The notes under the pieces are model-generated. The model had not been told where the DNA came from and searched no databases. It saw only the letters and a program-made list of their open reading frames with translations. The position numbers were made by a program, and so were the translations under genes. From Rachycentron canadum (Eukaryota > Chordata > Actinopteri > Carangiformes > Rachycentridae), in the NCBI GenBank assembly GCA_038496675.1, contig CM076659.1, positions 3,962,254 through 4,026,253 on the forward strand: 64,000 nucleotides of DNA, given 5' to 3'. Shown here in pieces: positions 25,264 to 36,950 of the stretch; position 1 is the first letter of the stretch, and every line of letters starts with the position of its first letter.

Positions 25264-26224
25264 ATCCAGACTGAATAAACTGAATGAAAGGAAATGTGTA
25301 CTGCGCAATGTGAAAAGAATTATTCAGTCTCAAGGGCCAGTTGGTATGTGTGTATGTGGTAGTAGTGTCATATGATTACATTAGTCAGACACTGATTGCA
25401 TTTCAGTGCTTCTCCATGAGCCTTGTGGCAAAATGACCACAAATGTTTTTTAAATACACAGAAAACAATTACCTCACAGCCATGTTTTAAGGCATCTTAG
25501 CATCATGTGAATCTGTGAATGTGTAACTGTGTTTTTGTTTATGTTTCATCACTGCTTCCTCAACCCTTTATACTTTTTGTTTTAAAATGTCCCTCTTCCA
25601 TATTTTCATACATGTGCCCTAACACATGTGTTTATGTTATATTTGCATATGACAAATTTGCATGTGAAACCATGTAGGGACTGAAAGTATGGTTTAACCC
25701 TCAAACCACTGACTCATTTTAGTCCACCAGGGACCTGGCTTGCTGCTCTGCTGAGAAACTCTCTTTTATCTGTCTTCTCAGAAAATTCTGGATGGATTTA
25801 TTTGAAACAGTTCAGATTAGAGTGAAACTGAAAGGGCTTCTTGTGATATAAGCTGTTTGTATCTTATCTGTTCCTTGACTGAACCTGCTCTGACTCAGAC
25901 TCTGGCTTCTCGCTCGTTCATGCCTGCACGCAGCAATTCATCGTGATTATCCTCATCAGCGCAGGTTGCTCCCCTTTCTTTTTTCTTTTTTTTTTGGTAA
26001 TTGAAAGCATCCTGTTTTCCTTATTCACTCCGAGGAGACAAAACTGGGAAGATAATACCAGAACTTTATGAGATTCTGCTCAGATGGAATTTGTGATACT
26101 GATAATTCATAATAACACAGGATATTAAAAGACACAAGTGGTGAAGCTAAAAAGTGCTGGATTTACAGATTTGAAGAACTTGTAGTTTTTCAATACCTCA
26201 ATATATTCTGGGAAAAAAAAACCT
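24891..26224. other. Non-coding with a GT array
   Basis: Only a (GT)n array at 25229-25262 stands out. No exon candidate. Confidence 0.45.
25229..25262. repeat. (GT)n microsatellite
   Basis: A pure array of 17 units. Confidence 0.97.
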
Positions 26225-26430
26225 TAGCACTGACAGCTGTTTACTTAACACTATTTGGTCTTGTCATTTCTTCTTCTGAAGTTAGGCTGGGTATGCTAAC
26301 CAGCTAGCTAGCCCTAGTCCTGCTTTTCCCTTTAGATGATCACTGATCACCCACTGTAGCCTCCAATCTGCCCTGAAGATGTAGCACTGCTCAGACGTCG
26401 TATTATGACCTCTTGTCTCGACTAAAGCTC
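26225..26430 (+). repeat. Dispersed repeat family A, copy 2 (5'-shortened)
   Basis: Shares ACAGCTGTTTACTTA, TATGCTAACCAGCTAG, TGTAGCCTCCAATCTGCCCT and TATGACCTCTTGTCT with copy 1 at 2877-3200 in the same order. The first about 50 bases present in copies 1 and 3 are missing or diverged. Confidence 0.6.
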
Positions 26431-28395
26431 TTGTCCAGTTACAATCAAACTTCCAAATAGAGCCTTTAAATCCAACCTGTGTAACTTTTGACAATGACAG
26501 AATGATTAGAAATGCTAGAACTGTAGCGTAACAGTAGCACAAGTCAGGAAAATAGCCATAAAATGAGTGGAATGAGCCTTGAACCTTGGCCGTCGCTAAT
26601 GTGAGTCAAAGTAAATAAATAAAAAAAATAAAAATCAACAACATTAAAATGCCAAAAAGAATCAAACAACAATGAATGATGAGAATAAAAAAAAAATTAT
26701 ATTTATTAGACGAAATGTCATGAAATGAGGATGGATTATCTTAAAAGAAAGACAAGAAGACAAAGGGCCTGGAGCCAACTAAAGGCTGTGTCTCATCACT
26801 CATAGTGTAGATAAGACAGACACATTTACGAGATGACTGCATGTGGTGTCACCCACTCTGCACATAATACGGCCCCTCAGGTTGGTGATGGAGTCATACA
26901 TCCAGCAGCAGCTGTTCTAGTCAATAAAAGTTGACAAACTACCAGGCGGCGCATCACAAAGTCACAGATATCTATTCACTACAAGGTGCAGAAATGCAAC
27001 GTGTGTAGCTGTTATTGGTCATCACCTTTTAGAAGGTGATGCAATTTTTGATGCGTATTTCTCGCATTTCCTTGTCCTGTGTCTGTGTCTGTGGCTACAG
27101 AGGCCCATGTGGGACAGAAAGCCCCAGGGGGGAGTGGAATAAAAGTTGGATAACTGTATCTGGCTGTGGTCAGACCAGTCATAACCCATAATTCACCGTG
27201 TGGAGGAACAACTCTGGCCTGGGGGGTAAAAAGTTATGAGACAATACTCTGGCTAATGCTTTTTAATATGGCAACCAGCTGTCTGTCTGAACCTCTACCT
27301 GCCTGTCTGCCTGTCTGTCTGTGTCTAATATTACATCTTTTTAAAATCTGGTGCTGCATAGCTGATCTGCGACTTGTTTATGGAAACTCTGTCCTTCCCG
27401 ATGTGATCGCTTCCTTGTCTCAGGCCTCCCAGTCATGCCCGACTCACTTTATGAGACGTCCCCGTGGACAAACAGGCTTTCATGCTTCACGTAACTCTTT
27501 GTGTGTGTGTGTGTGTGTATTGGGAACCTTTTACTCATTCCTAATTGTTTGTGAGTGTGCACCCGGTCACGTCTTGTGGTTTTGCAAACAAGGTTTGGAG
27601 ATGTGTCTTTTTTCTTTTTTTTTTTTTTCAGGACACAAGATATTCATTAGTGAAAGACATCGCCTCGGTTTTTGGTGCTGTTTGCATTGAGCACATTCTC
27701 ATCCAGATGTGCACCCAGACACGGCTTTATACAAATGTAAGATAATCAATGTGACTCCATTGCATGACACGTCATAAAAGTACAGCAGGAAACTGATGAC
27801 TGACATTATCTGTAAACACTGCATTTGTGTCAGTGTGGTGTGACACACCCTACCACACTTACACACCTTGTTCTGGTCCTCTGACGCTGAAGTCATGTGG
27901 GTCAGTCAACAAGATGTCAGCAGACAGGTAGTGAGTAAAAGTAGTAGACGAATATCATACAGCCATTTTATCCTCAATCATCAAAGTCCTGTTTAATGAT
28001 AACTGAATTATATAAGAGTTATTCACCCCAGCAAGTGAGCTGCTAGTCTACTGCAGGTCAAGTAGAATCCAGAGTCCAAGGCTCACAGGAGGGCCTAGTT
28101 TAGCCTTTTAACTCAGAAAAGAAAATTAGGTAAAACAGTCATACAAGTCCCAACTCGGCACTTCAACATGAAGTCATATGCTCAAAAAGGTCAATAGCTC
28201 TTGTGGTATCTTTGCAGTCGAGCAGACTTGGGTACACACAAGCGCACGCAGTCGGTTTAGTTAAAATATAACCGACTTTGCAATGTCAGCTTCCATCTGT
28301 CTGCTGTGTCAGTACTGTAAAGTCTGCACAGAAGATGAAGAGACACAAACAAGATCATCAGCTCCAATGTAAGGTACTGTCAGAGTCAAGAAATA

Positions 28396-28396
<1 letters not shown>
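26431..28396. other. Non-coding, nothing recognised
   Basis: Unique-looking sequence with a short TG tract at 27500-27518 and a T13 run near 27616. A 174-codon open stretch at 27166-27690 lacks splice context and includes that T-run; I treat it as chance. Confidence 0.45.

Positions 28397-28489
<93 letters not shown>
28397..28489. repeat. (TAGA)n microsatellite
   Basis: A perfect array of about 23 units. Confidence 0.98.
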
Positions 28490-29171
28490 TATAATAATTA
28501 CAATATAGAATAATAACAGAATAATGTGTGAAAACAGGCCAGTAACAATAACCATCCAAAAAAATATCTAATTTGTTATAAAACAGAATTGACCGTGTAA
28601 AACCTACATTATCAGCAGTCAAAGCTACTGAATGGGGTCATGGAGAGCCAACTTAACCTGATCTAACCTCGTGCAGTCGGCCTCCATGACGCAGCAACAC
28701 TTCTCCATCCAGTATTCATCACCATCTGTGGTCTGCTGCCACTGCAGGACCTGGCTGGAGGCAGAGCAGTGGTTAATATGGAAGTGGTGGGGAGATGCAT
28801 GTATGAGGGATTTATAAGGATCGAGTGTGTGGGCAGGACAGACCCTGATGGTTTGGAAAAAAGCGAATTAGTCATGTTTATTAAAAAAGATGAATATTGT
28901 AGATGTGGAGGTGGCCTTGGTCGAGGCTTGAGCACCTTGTCATGTCAGGTAAAAGACAGATGGAGAGATAAAGTTAAGAGATTTTACTTGAGGAACAAGA
29001 GGTAATGGTTAGACAGCAAGTGACATCACTGCGGAGGGAGATTTTACACCTGTTTGTTAGTTAACTGATGATGTGTGTGTGTGTGTGTGTGTCTAAGTCA
29101 GGGCCAGTGCAAAGGTGACTGACAGGCACAAACAGGCTAAACAAACAGTCAGTAATGGTGTGTATGTGTGT

Positions 29172-29210
<39 letters not shown>

Positions 29211-30681
29211 GGGGGGGGGGTCTCTATGTGTGTTTGGCTGTGGTATGTGAATGAGTGTGTGTGTGTGTGTGTGCGTCAGTGTGTGTAGTGTCCCGCTGAC
29301 AGCAGTGTCCTGGCTGTGATCTGGATAGTTGGAGGTGCTGACAGACTGGTGTTGTTTCATGGTCCTGCTGGGGGCTGTCAGGGCAGGACGGGGCACTGGT
29401 CCCCTCCTGTCCCCATCATGGCTGGAGCTTTCAGCTGAACATACGGCCTTCCTCTTCCAGAAAAACCATCACTGCTTCAACATTAAACCCTTAATGCTGT
29501 TTGGCAGCTTTTGGTGTTTTTACTGAAACTGAAAATTTCAAATTTAAACCTGCAATCACCAATATTTTCAGAATTGATTAAAGGACTGTGTGTGATATGA
29601 AAAGGGGACAGTCAAAGTGATTAAAACCACAGACAATTATCACAGTGGCTTCAATTCTGTGGAGCATTTTAGCGTATTTCAGCCAATTGTTTTGGTTTTC
29701 TGGGCCAAGCTATGGGTTTATCAGCTGTGCAGAAACATTACTTCATATAAAAGCTACTGTTGTTCTGTGGGTAGTGAAGTGTTTGCTAACACATTCATTG
29801 CAACAACCTTAGTTGCTGATAAGTTGTGTTTACAACTGTTTGTGCTTTTGGCTTTAAAGTTAACATCTAACACTCAAATGTAATCTTAATTTAGTTGTGT
29901 ACATTTCCGACTTTCACAGTCCTCACATCCTTGGTTAATATCAGAAAAATAACAGTTTAATCTCTGACAACAGACAACTGACAAATCAACTGTGAAGGGG
30001 AACCTACTAATAAAATGTGAAAGTACTTAAGTGACATTTAGCCTGAAGGAACAAAAGAAACAAACTAGCTTGACTGGTTTTCATTGGCTTTACTGATACT
30101 GGGTGGCTTATATAGATTACAAATGACAAAAACATGTATTAAAGTGAAAGGGGATATCTGTAAATATACAAAAACAAAGTGCATTAAAGTAAATGTTTAT
30201 GTCACATATGCTTGGGTTGGCTGTCTTTGATTCTTCCACTGGCATTATTTTACTTATAAAATCATTTTTGTGCCATTGCGTAGCATATCTATGTGTGTGC
30301 ATGGAAAGGAAAGATGCAACAATTATGCTTTTTACTTACAGAGCATCTTTTTGTTAAGGGCATTTGAGGTTTGAATTGAAAATTTGGTCAACGAGCTTTT
30401 ATGTTTGCAGTGCCAACACCGTGTACATGTTTTTCTCTGGGCAGATTTAAAGCTGGAACATTGTCATCAGTCTGTTAATGTCAGTCCATTGTAATGTGTT
30501 TTTATATCTTCATAGACTGAATGTACTGTATATTACTCACTGAACTCCAACCTTATTAATAGATGTACAGGTGTGTTCTGTGAAGAGAAGAGGGTTCATT
30601 TTGTGGAAAAAACTATACAGATGTGAAGTGACATTTACATGGAAAAGGTGGACATCTGATCACAGTGGTAGCCTCACTGAC

Positions 30682-30683
<2 letters not shown>
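28490..30683. other. Non-coding with GT arrays
   Basis: Holds GT arrays at 29072-29092, 29158-29207 and 29256-29272, and a G13 run at 29208-29220. No exon candidate. Confidence 0.45.
29158..29220. repeat. (GT)n array running into G13
   Basis: About 25 GT units with two A interruptions, followed directly by 13 G. Such junctions are slippage- and quadruplex-prone. Confidence 0.95.

Positions 30684-30753
<70 letters not shown>
30684..30753. repeat. (GT)n microsatellite, left arm of a facing pair
   Basis: A pure array of 35 units, 108 bp from the complementary (CA)n array at 30862. Confidence 0.98.
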
Positions 30754-30754
<1 letters not shown>

Positions 30755-30859
30755 CGGGAACATCCCGACCAGTGAAAAGACCAGCAGTCTTTCCATATCT
30801 GTCATATCCTGTTGGAGCAGTCAGAAAGGACACACAAAAACACACACACAAATGTACTG

Positions 30860-30861
<2 letters not shown>

Positions 30862-30949
<88 letters not shown>
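30862..30949. repeat. (CA)n microsatellite, right arm of a facing pair
   Basis: A pure array of 44 units, the longest dinucleotide array in the window. Confidence 0.98.
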
Positions 30950-30951
<2 letters not shown>

Positions 30952-31554
30952 ATAGCATCTCAACTGTGTATGTGTGCATGAAAGTTTTAACATGTTTATC
31001 TGCACTTTTTTCAGTATCAATGGTCACAAACGTTTTCATATTTAGTGTTTTCTTCTTCTTACGCTGAGTGGATGTAAAAAAAAATACTTCTTCTTCTCTC
31101 ACTTATATAGTTGCACAAATTCAAAGTGGGCAAACAGAGAAATATATCTGCTTCTGGACTTCTTGTCACTCCTTTAAAGTGGGCTGTCATCGCATGCTGT
31201 CATCCACGACTGTCCTGTAGTCAGAGATGGAGCGGAAGGATGGAAAAAGAAAGAGAGGAAAGAGAAATGGGGACGAGGATGATGACAGATGTTGAGAACA
31301 TCACCCCTGACTCATGAGAGGAGACGGACGAGCCAAATCTGACATTTGTGTCTGATTTAGTTCTGAGGTCCAGCTTAAATCTTTCTCAGTGCGCCTCTCT
31401 TTTCATCATATTCCCATATTTCCATCCATTCCATATTCATTCATCACACTCCAGTGTTTGTGGTGAAAGGGAGCAAGACCACTGCTGTACTTATGCCTCA
31501 TCTCTTCCCTTTAAGGCTGTTTTTCACCTTTTCTTTTTTCTTTGCATTTCTATC
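30950..31554. other. Non-coding, nothing recognised
   Basis: Ordinary sequence. The open frames at 31111-31596 have no splice pairs. Confidence 0.45.
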
Positions 31555-31690
31555 TCTCACTTCCTGCCTCATGGCCTCGGAGAGAACATTGTATGATAAT
31601 AAATATGCTAATTATAGCAAAGTAGGCCATTGTGGCCAAGGACGTCTGCCATTATAAACACTTAACAGCCGACGTGGGCACAAAGACACA
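31555..31690. promoter_or_regulatory. Candidate conserved non-coding element
   Basis: Repeat-free island with the POU-type octamer variant ATGCTAAT inside AATATGCTAATTATAGC, plus GGCCATTGTGGCC (ATTGT is a SOX core). The texture resembles enhancer-type elements. Conservation is untested. Confidence 0.25.
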
Positions 31691-32159
31691 CACATTGTGC
31701 CACCCTGTTGAGGCTATCGCTGCAGAGATAGTTGGTGGTGATGTTTGAAAGAGGAGATAATCGCTCTTAGAAAGGCTAAACTCAGCCTGTCATCTATTCT
31801 GTGTGTGTTTGTGTGTGTCTGTTAACTCTGTGTCTGTGTACAGATGATAAAATCCATATTCGGGGCTAATAAACTGTCTTTTTATATCTTTATGACAACA
31901 GGATATATGCCATTTAAAAATTGTGTTTCCTTGTTAAGTGCACAGTTGGGATTAATCTGGAATGGCTCGTTCGTGAGGAGATTTAAATAGATTTGAACAA
32001 TGATTGTTGGGTATATGCTTGGTTGGTGTAGGTGGTGAGCGAGGCCACATTGTAGTGAAGTGTGTTTCTGTTTGGAATGCAGCCCAGGAGTCTGTGAGAC
32101 CATCTGGATTGAAGATTGACCTGTCATACCTGCAAATGATCTACAGCCTGCTGGAATCT

Positions 32160-32215
<56 letters not shown>

Positions 32216-32506
32216 GTTGTTGTTGTGTTGCCTGTCAGGGCTTTCAAAAACCTTATAACCAGACTTTCACATGCATCATGCACACACACAAGTACACAAT
32301 GTCCATGCACACGCACACGCACCGACTCCACTGATAATCTCTGCGACCTTCACCACGGCGGGAGACAAACACATGCACAAGCAGACACACACGTAGACAC
32401 TTAGACTTAAACACAAAGGTACATTTACACAGACAGGAATATGCTCAGTGGACCATTAAAGGCACAAAGGAAAGTTCAAATCTTAATGTCACTTAGGAAC
32501 ACAAAA
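31691..32506. other. Non-coding with CA-rich DNA
   Basis: Contains the CA array at 32162-32213 and scattered ACACAC words at 32280-32420. No exon candidate. Confidence 0.5.
32162..32213. repeat. (CA)n microsatellite
   Basis: A pure array of 26 units. Confidence 0.98.
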
Positions 32507-32537
32507 TGTACGGTACTGTACTGTACCGTACTGTACA
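32507..32537. repeat. GTAC pentamer array
   Basis: Six TGTAC/GGTAC/CGTAC pentamers in tandem, nearly self-complementary because each contains GTAC. Confidence 0.85.
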
Positions 32538-32750
32538 GATTATATTGTAGATGGTGGAGGTGTAAACCTTTAAAACCAGAGGCTTTGTGAGAACATGGCA
32601 TTATGAGTTTGTTCCTTTCAGTTGCACAGAATCAGATTGTGCGTTCAAAGTGAAAGGAGGATAACATCTGAAGCGAGAGGGATCCAACATGTCTATATGT
32701 GTTAAGAAGCCACCAATACTTCCCTATGTGTTAATTGCTTAGCTGAAATT

Positions 32751-33010
32751 AAAGGAGCTATAATGTAAGTTTTGCTACTGCTACACAGCCAGCATTAGCA
32801 TTACCAGCTGTTTGCTTATAAGTCAAGATGAAACGTTACAAATTCAGCATCAAACTTTTTTCCCTTACTCAATATGAGGCGTCTCTGTTTTCCATCTCTT
32901 TTAGTTAGAGGTTAGCATGCTAAACAGCTAGCAATGGCCCAGTGTTAGCAGGCAAATCAGTGTAGCATTCAGTCTGCCCTGAAGAAGTAGCTTTGAGGGT
33001 TTATTATATT
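32751..33010 (+). repeat. Dispersed repeat family A, copy 3
   Basis: Shares AAAGGAGCTAT-ATGTAAG, TTTTGCTACTGCTACACAGC, CATTAGCATTACCAGCTG and GGTTAGCATGCTAAACAGCT with copy 1, and TCTGCCCTGAAGA with copy 2. Similarity fades near 33010. Confidence 0.65.
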
Positions 33011-33352
33011 GCTGTCCTGCAAACAGTTAGCTTAACTTTGCAGAAAGTCTGTAAATGGGGAAACAGCTAGCCTTGCTGTTAGCTGAGTCATAATACTAAC
33101 CTATTCTGATCTTAATCTTGCCACTAGTCCTTTAAAATCTGCCTTGATGTTTATCATAATGACTGGATTGTGAAACTTCAGCTCTGACTCTGTAACAGAC
33201 TGACTCACCGAATAAAGACTGTAAACACAAATCTTTCATAATGAAAACTGACCGATGACCCATGTTTACATCAGACATGACAGAAATGCCACCAGTGAAA
33301 CCAGCAAGGTTTGAGGTTCAACGACAGGTGAAAGGTCATAAAAGCAGTTGAG

Positions 33353-33380
33353 GGGAGGAGGAGGAGGAGGAGGAGGAGGG
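33353..33380. repeat. (GGA)n microsatellite
   Basis: About nine GAG/GGA units, purine-only on the plus strand. Confidence 0.93.
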
Positions 33381-33693
33381 AGCAGATGACAAGAACAGAA
33401 TGGACAAACTGAGGGAAGAATGAAGAGGTAAATGAGAGAAACAGATGAGCGTGGTGCGCTCGACGGGGAGCGCGACAGACCACATTAGCTGGTCTGTCGA
33501 AGCCCAGCAGCTTCACTCTGCTGATCCGTGTCTATGTTTGTAGGTTTGTGAGTTTGTGTTTCTGTCTGCGTTTTTTAGAGTGCACTGGTGTTGTTGATCC
33601 CTGAATGTGATGGGATGTGATGTATCGGTGACCATGCATATGTGCGTGTGTGCACGCGTGTGTGTGTGTTTGAGTGAGTTTGAGTGAGTTGCA

Positions 33694-33715
33694 CAGAGAG
33701 AGAGAGAGAGAGAGA
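33694..33715. repeat. (GA)n microsatellite
   Basis: About 11 AG units preceded by two TTTGAGTGAG words. Confidence 0.93.
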
Positions 33716-33888
33716 AAGCAACAGACATGAAACAGCTAACTAAACAACAGCAAAAGGAGAAAGCTGAGTAAAAGTGCAGCTCTGCTTGAGTTATAGCAAA
33801 AGGCCTCACAGTGATGAACCCAGATGGGCACAGACACATACACACATACACACATATACATACACAACATTGCCAACTATACAGGACT

Positions 33889-33889
<1 letters not shown>

Positions 33890-33938
<49 letters not shown>
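33890..33938. repeat. (GT)n microsatellite
   Basis: A pure array of about 24 units. Confidence 0.98.
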
Positions 33939-33941
<3 letters not shown>

Positions 33942-34304
33942 ATTGTGGTTAGATGGATGAAGTGATAATGGCCATTTGAGGAACATCAACCCTAAACCAG
34001 ATACTACTGTACACAAATACACAAACACACACTGAAGTGAAAAGGCCGTCTCTGAATTTTTGCCATCCTACAGGGGAGTTGAAGTCTGAGTGGTCATTTT
34101 AGCAGCACATACATATATGACACTGACAGAGCTGTCATTTCTAAACATAAACTCTGCAGCATGTAATATAGACTGTGTGTAGGAATGAGGTTGTGACACG
34201 TACATATGTATGTGTGTGTGTGTTTGGCCGACTGTTTGGTTTCAAGGACGGGTTAAACACTGCTGTCTTTTTATAGCACCAGCAATTCAGCTTGACCGTG
34301 TGAG

Positions 34305-34308
<4 letters not shown>

Positions 34309-34383
<75 letters not shown>
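34309..34383. repeat. (GT)n microsatellite
   Basis: A pure array of about 37 units. Confidence 0.98.
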
Positions 34384-34384
<1 letters not shown>

Positions 34385-36604
34385 GGTGTATGTCATAGTG
34401 AGGAACTTTGAACCTTGAACGAGAGAAAGAAATTGTATGTTCGTGAGAAACTACGTGTGGCAAGCTGCTTGTGATACACTCTTGCATGTCCTTGGGCCTT
34501 TCAGCACAGCTTTATGCCCTGCTGTCAGGGCAGTCATAAAAGCGAATGAATCAGTCCATGTGTGTGTCTTTGCTCGTGCACGCACAAGTGTATTTTTCCA
34601 TTCAAGTGTGAAAAAACAGACGGCACTGCCGGAGAAGAGACGATGACTCACCTGACCTGCATTTCACACACTCATTGCACTTGCCTGGGAAACAAACATA
34701 TCACTGTTATTTTCAACACGTCTATATGTCTGCCCTGGGAGGATGTGCTGTGGGTTATATGGAGGGCTGGTCAGGTGTTCAGGTATTCAAGGTGGGTGCA
34801 CTCAGCTTTCTGAACAGCTAATTGCTAATTGTAGCCTTTGTATCTCGATTGGGCCATTCTTGGCTGGACAGTCCTATAACTGCGAAGGGCAGTGACTGAC
34901 TGACTGAGTGACCATAATTCCCCGATTGGTCAGTTGAATGCTGTGTGATTGGGAGTTGGGAGTTACTCTTTCAAAATGAATTGCTGGGGTCATTAAAACC
35001 AGCAGTGATGTCAACGGAGCACATTTGTTGTGAGATTTAAAGCGCCGGTACTGCCCTCTCTCTGTGTTTGTTACCCAGCAGTTTGTTGAGGCTGTGTGAG
35101 ACACAAAATAAGAAACGAATAAGAAACACCTGCTGCTTCTAACGTTTCCTCAGAGTGATTGTTTCACAAGTAAATAAAGGCCAAATCATGGCGCAGTCAG
35201 TTTGTCTTTAACAAATGTGTCTGGTGATTTTGTCAAAACCAAGATTACAGCAGTGCAGACTGGCTTTGAAACTTGTTTTGTTCTTAAAATACTGTATATT
35301 TGAGCACAGAGAGTAGGAGAGAAGAAAACATAAAGAGCTGAAACCAGCTGACACTGCAGAATACCAATAGGAGGCCATCCGTCCATTATATGGACACTAA
35401 ACCAGCGTTAGTTGGTTTTTCTACACCTGAATCCAGAGCTTTTCCTACACATTGATGATGCAAATTCATGTATTAAATATAATAACAGTACATAACTGTG
35501 TGCTTGCTCAGACAGGGTCCAGGGGTTGTGTAGCAGCTTCCTGGTGTCTCTCTTTGGTCACACACTACAGGTGCTGCTACTGAGCTGTATGTTGATTTAA
35601 CAAATGTCTCATCACAACAGGGCAGGAGTTACAGTTTGCCTCTTTAGCAACCGGCATTAGCATTAATGAGCTACAGTCAAGTCACAACCAACGACTGAAA
35701 TAGAGAAGTAACTGAATGAGAGCAGAGGCACAGTGGGCGTGTGCACAGTGTAGGTGATGCTGGAGAGAACTTGAACCCAGCATTAACTGCTCTTCTCAAC
35801 TTGTTTCGCTTCATGTTTCAGTAACAGTTTCATTTCTGATGCAAAGAGGAACAAGACCATTTAGCCAGTTTTCCCTCGATGAACTTGGCATATCACTGTA
35901 GAAACCTAACAAAGAAAAGCTCATGATATGTTCTGAGGTCTGTACACATCTTAGCTTCCTCTACAGATGTTCTTTTTTTCATTAGCTATGACATTTTTTT
36001 AAGCCAGTAATGAAAATAACTTGCACTTGGTCACTTAGCTGAATTCATTTGATCCCATTTGATTTCTGTCACCGACTGTGTGGTATTTAAATCATTCATC
36101 ATCAACCGTAAAGTAACTATATCTGATACTGAACGAACACCTCCTTTGTTGTCCCATTACTACATCTGCCCATTGTATATGGTGCCTGTTTGTGGATCTA
36201 ACAAATTACAGCAAGAGTAAATAAAATATTTACACTGTGTAATAAACAGTGAAACAGTCATGTTTACAATATAATAATATAGATCACCACTACACGTATA
36301 ATTACTGTAACCATTAGGGCCTCTGATTCAGAAAATATCCAGACAGTAAATCCTCATTCATCATTGTAAATCATTATATTTTTATTTATATTACATTATA
36401 AATCATCATCACAGTTGAGACACATGTTGAGAAATAAGAGCTGAGACCTGTGAGGCCCAACAAAATATTCCCATTGACATTTTGGTAATTTATTGTTATT
36501 ACACTACAATGTCTCTTACTAAATTATCATTGCTGGCCTTTGCAACTTAAACTGATGTTTGAAGGCTACTCAGTTTATCTTTGTAATGGTACTGTTTGGT
36601 TTGT
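34384..36604. other. Non-coding, nothing recognised
   Basis: 2.2 kb of unique-looking sequence with no long microsatellite and no exon candidate. Confidence 0.45.
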
Positions 36605-36950
36605 GAGCTGCCATTTTGAAGCCTCCAGTTTGTAATTTGGTCGGCGCCATTTTAGTTTTTTGGAAACCAGAAGAAACAATATTTGCAGGAGAAGGTGGAG
36701 CTGAGGACGAGTAAGGGGTGGATCTGATCTGCTGTCAACACCCCCTAATGCATACGCTGCTTTATGGTCTATTTTCCTGTAAATGGGACCATTATTTTAA
36801 AAAAATTAACATCATGTTGCATTGAAGACGACTGGTGGAAATTCAAATGAGAAATAGGGTCATTTTCCCATAGACTTCAATGCAATCTGACGTCTTTTTA
36901 CAGATAGTAGAGTTAAAGTGCAGGTTTAAGCCTTAACTTTTCATCCTATA
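36605..36950 (+). repeat. Fish-type dispersed repeat family C, copy 1 (right half)
   Basis: Shares a 19-base exact block (CTTTATGGTCTATTTTCCT) at 36760 with 62013. A 29-base block with two mismatches (CATTTTC-CATAGACTTCAA and on) starts at 36861 and again at 62141. TGCAGGTTTAAGCCTT is also shared. The preceding text (GGCGCCATTTTAGTTTTTTG, GGTGGAGCTGAGGACGAG) also fits the family as I remember it from fish genomes. Confidence 0.7.

Noticed and set aside
27166..27690. 174-codon open stretch on the plus strand
   Set aside because: It begins and ends without splice signals, crosses GT and T runs, and shows no codon bias.
30571..31067. Open frames of up to 136 codons rich in Cys-Val or His-Thr
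   Set aside because: They are translations of the (GT)n and (CA)n arrays. The same artefact explains the long frames near 16.7, 29.1, 33.5, 46.1, 50.0 and 52.7 kb.
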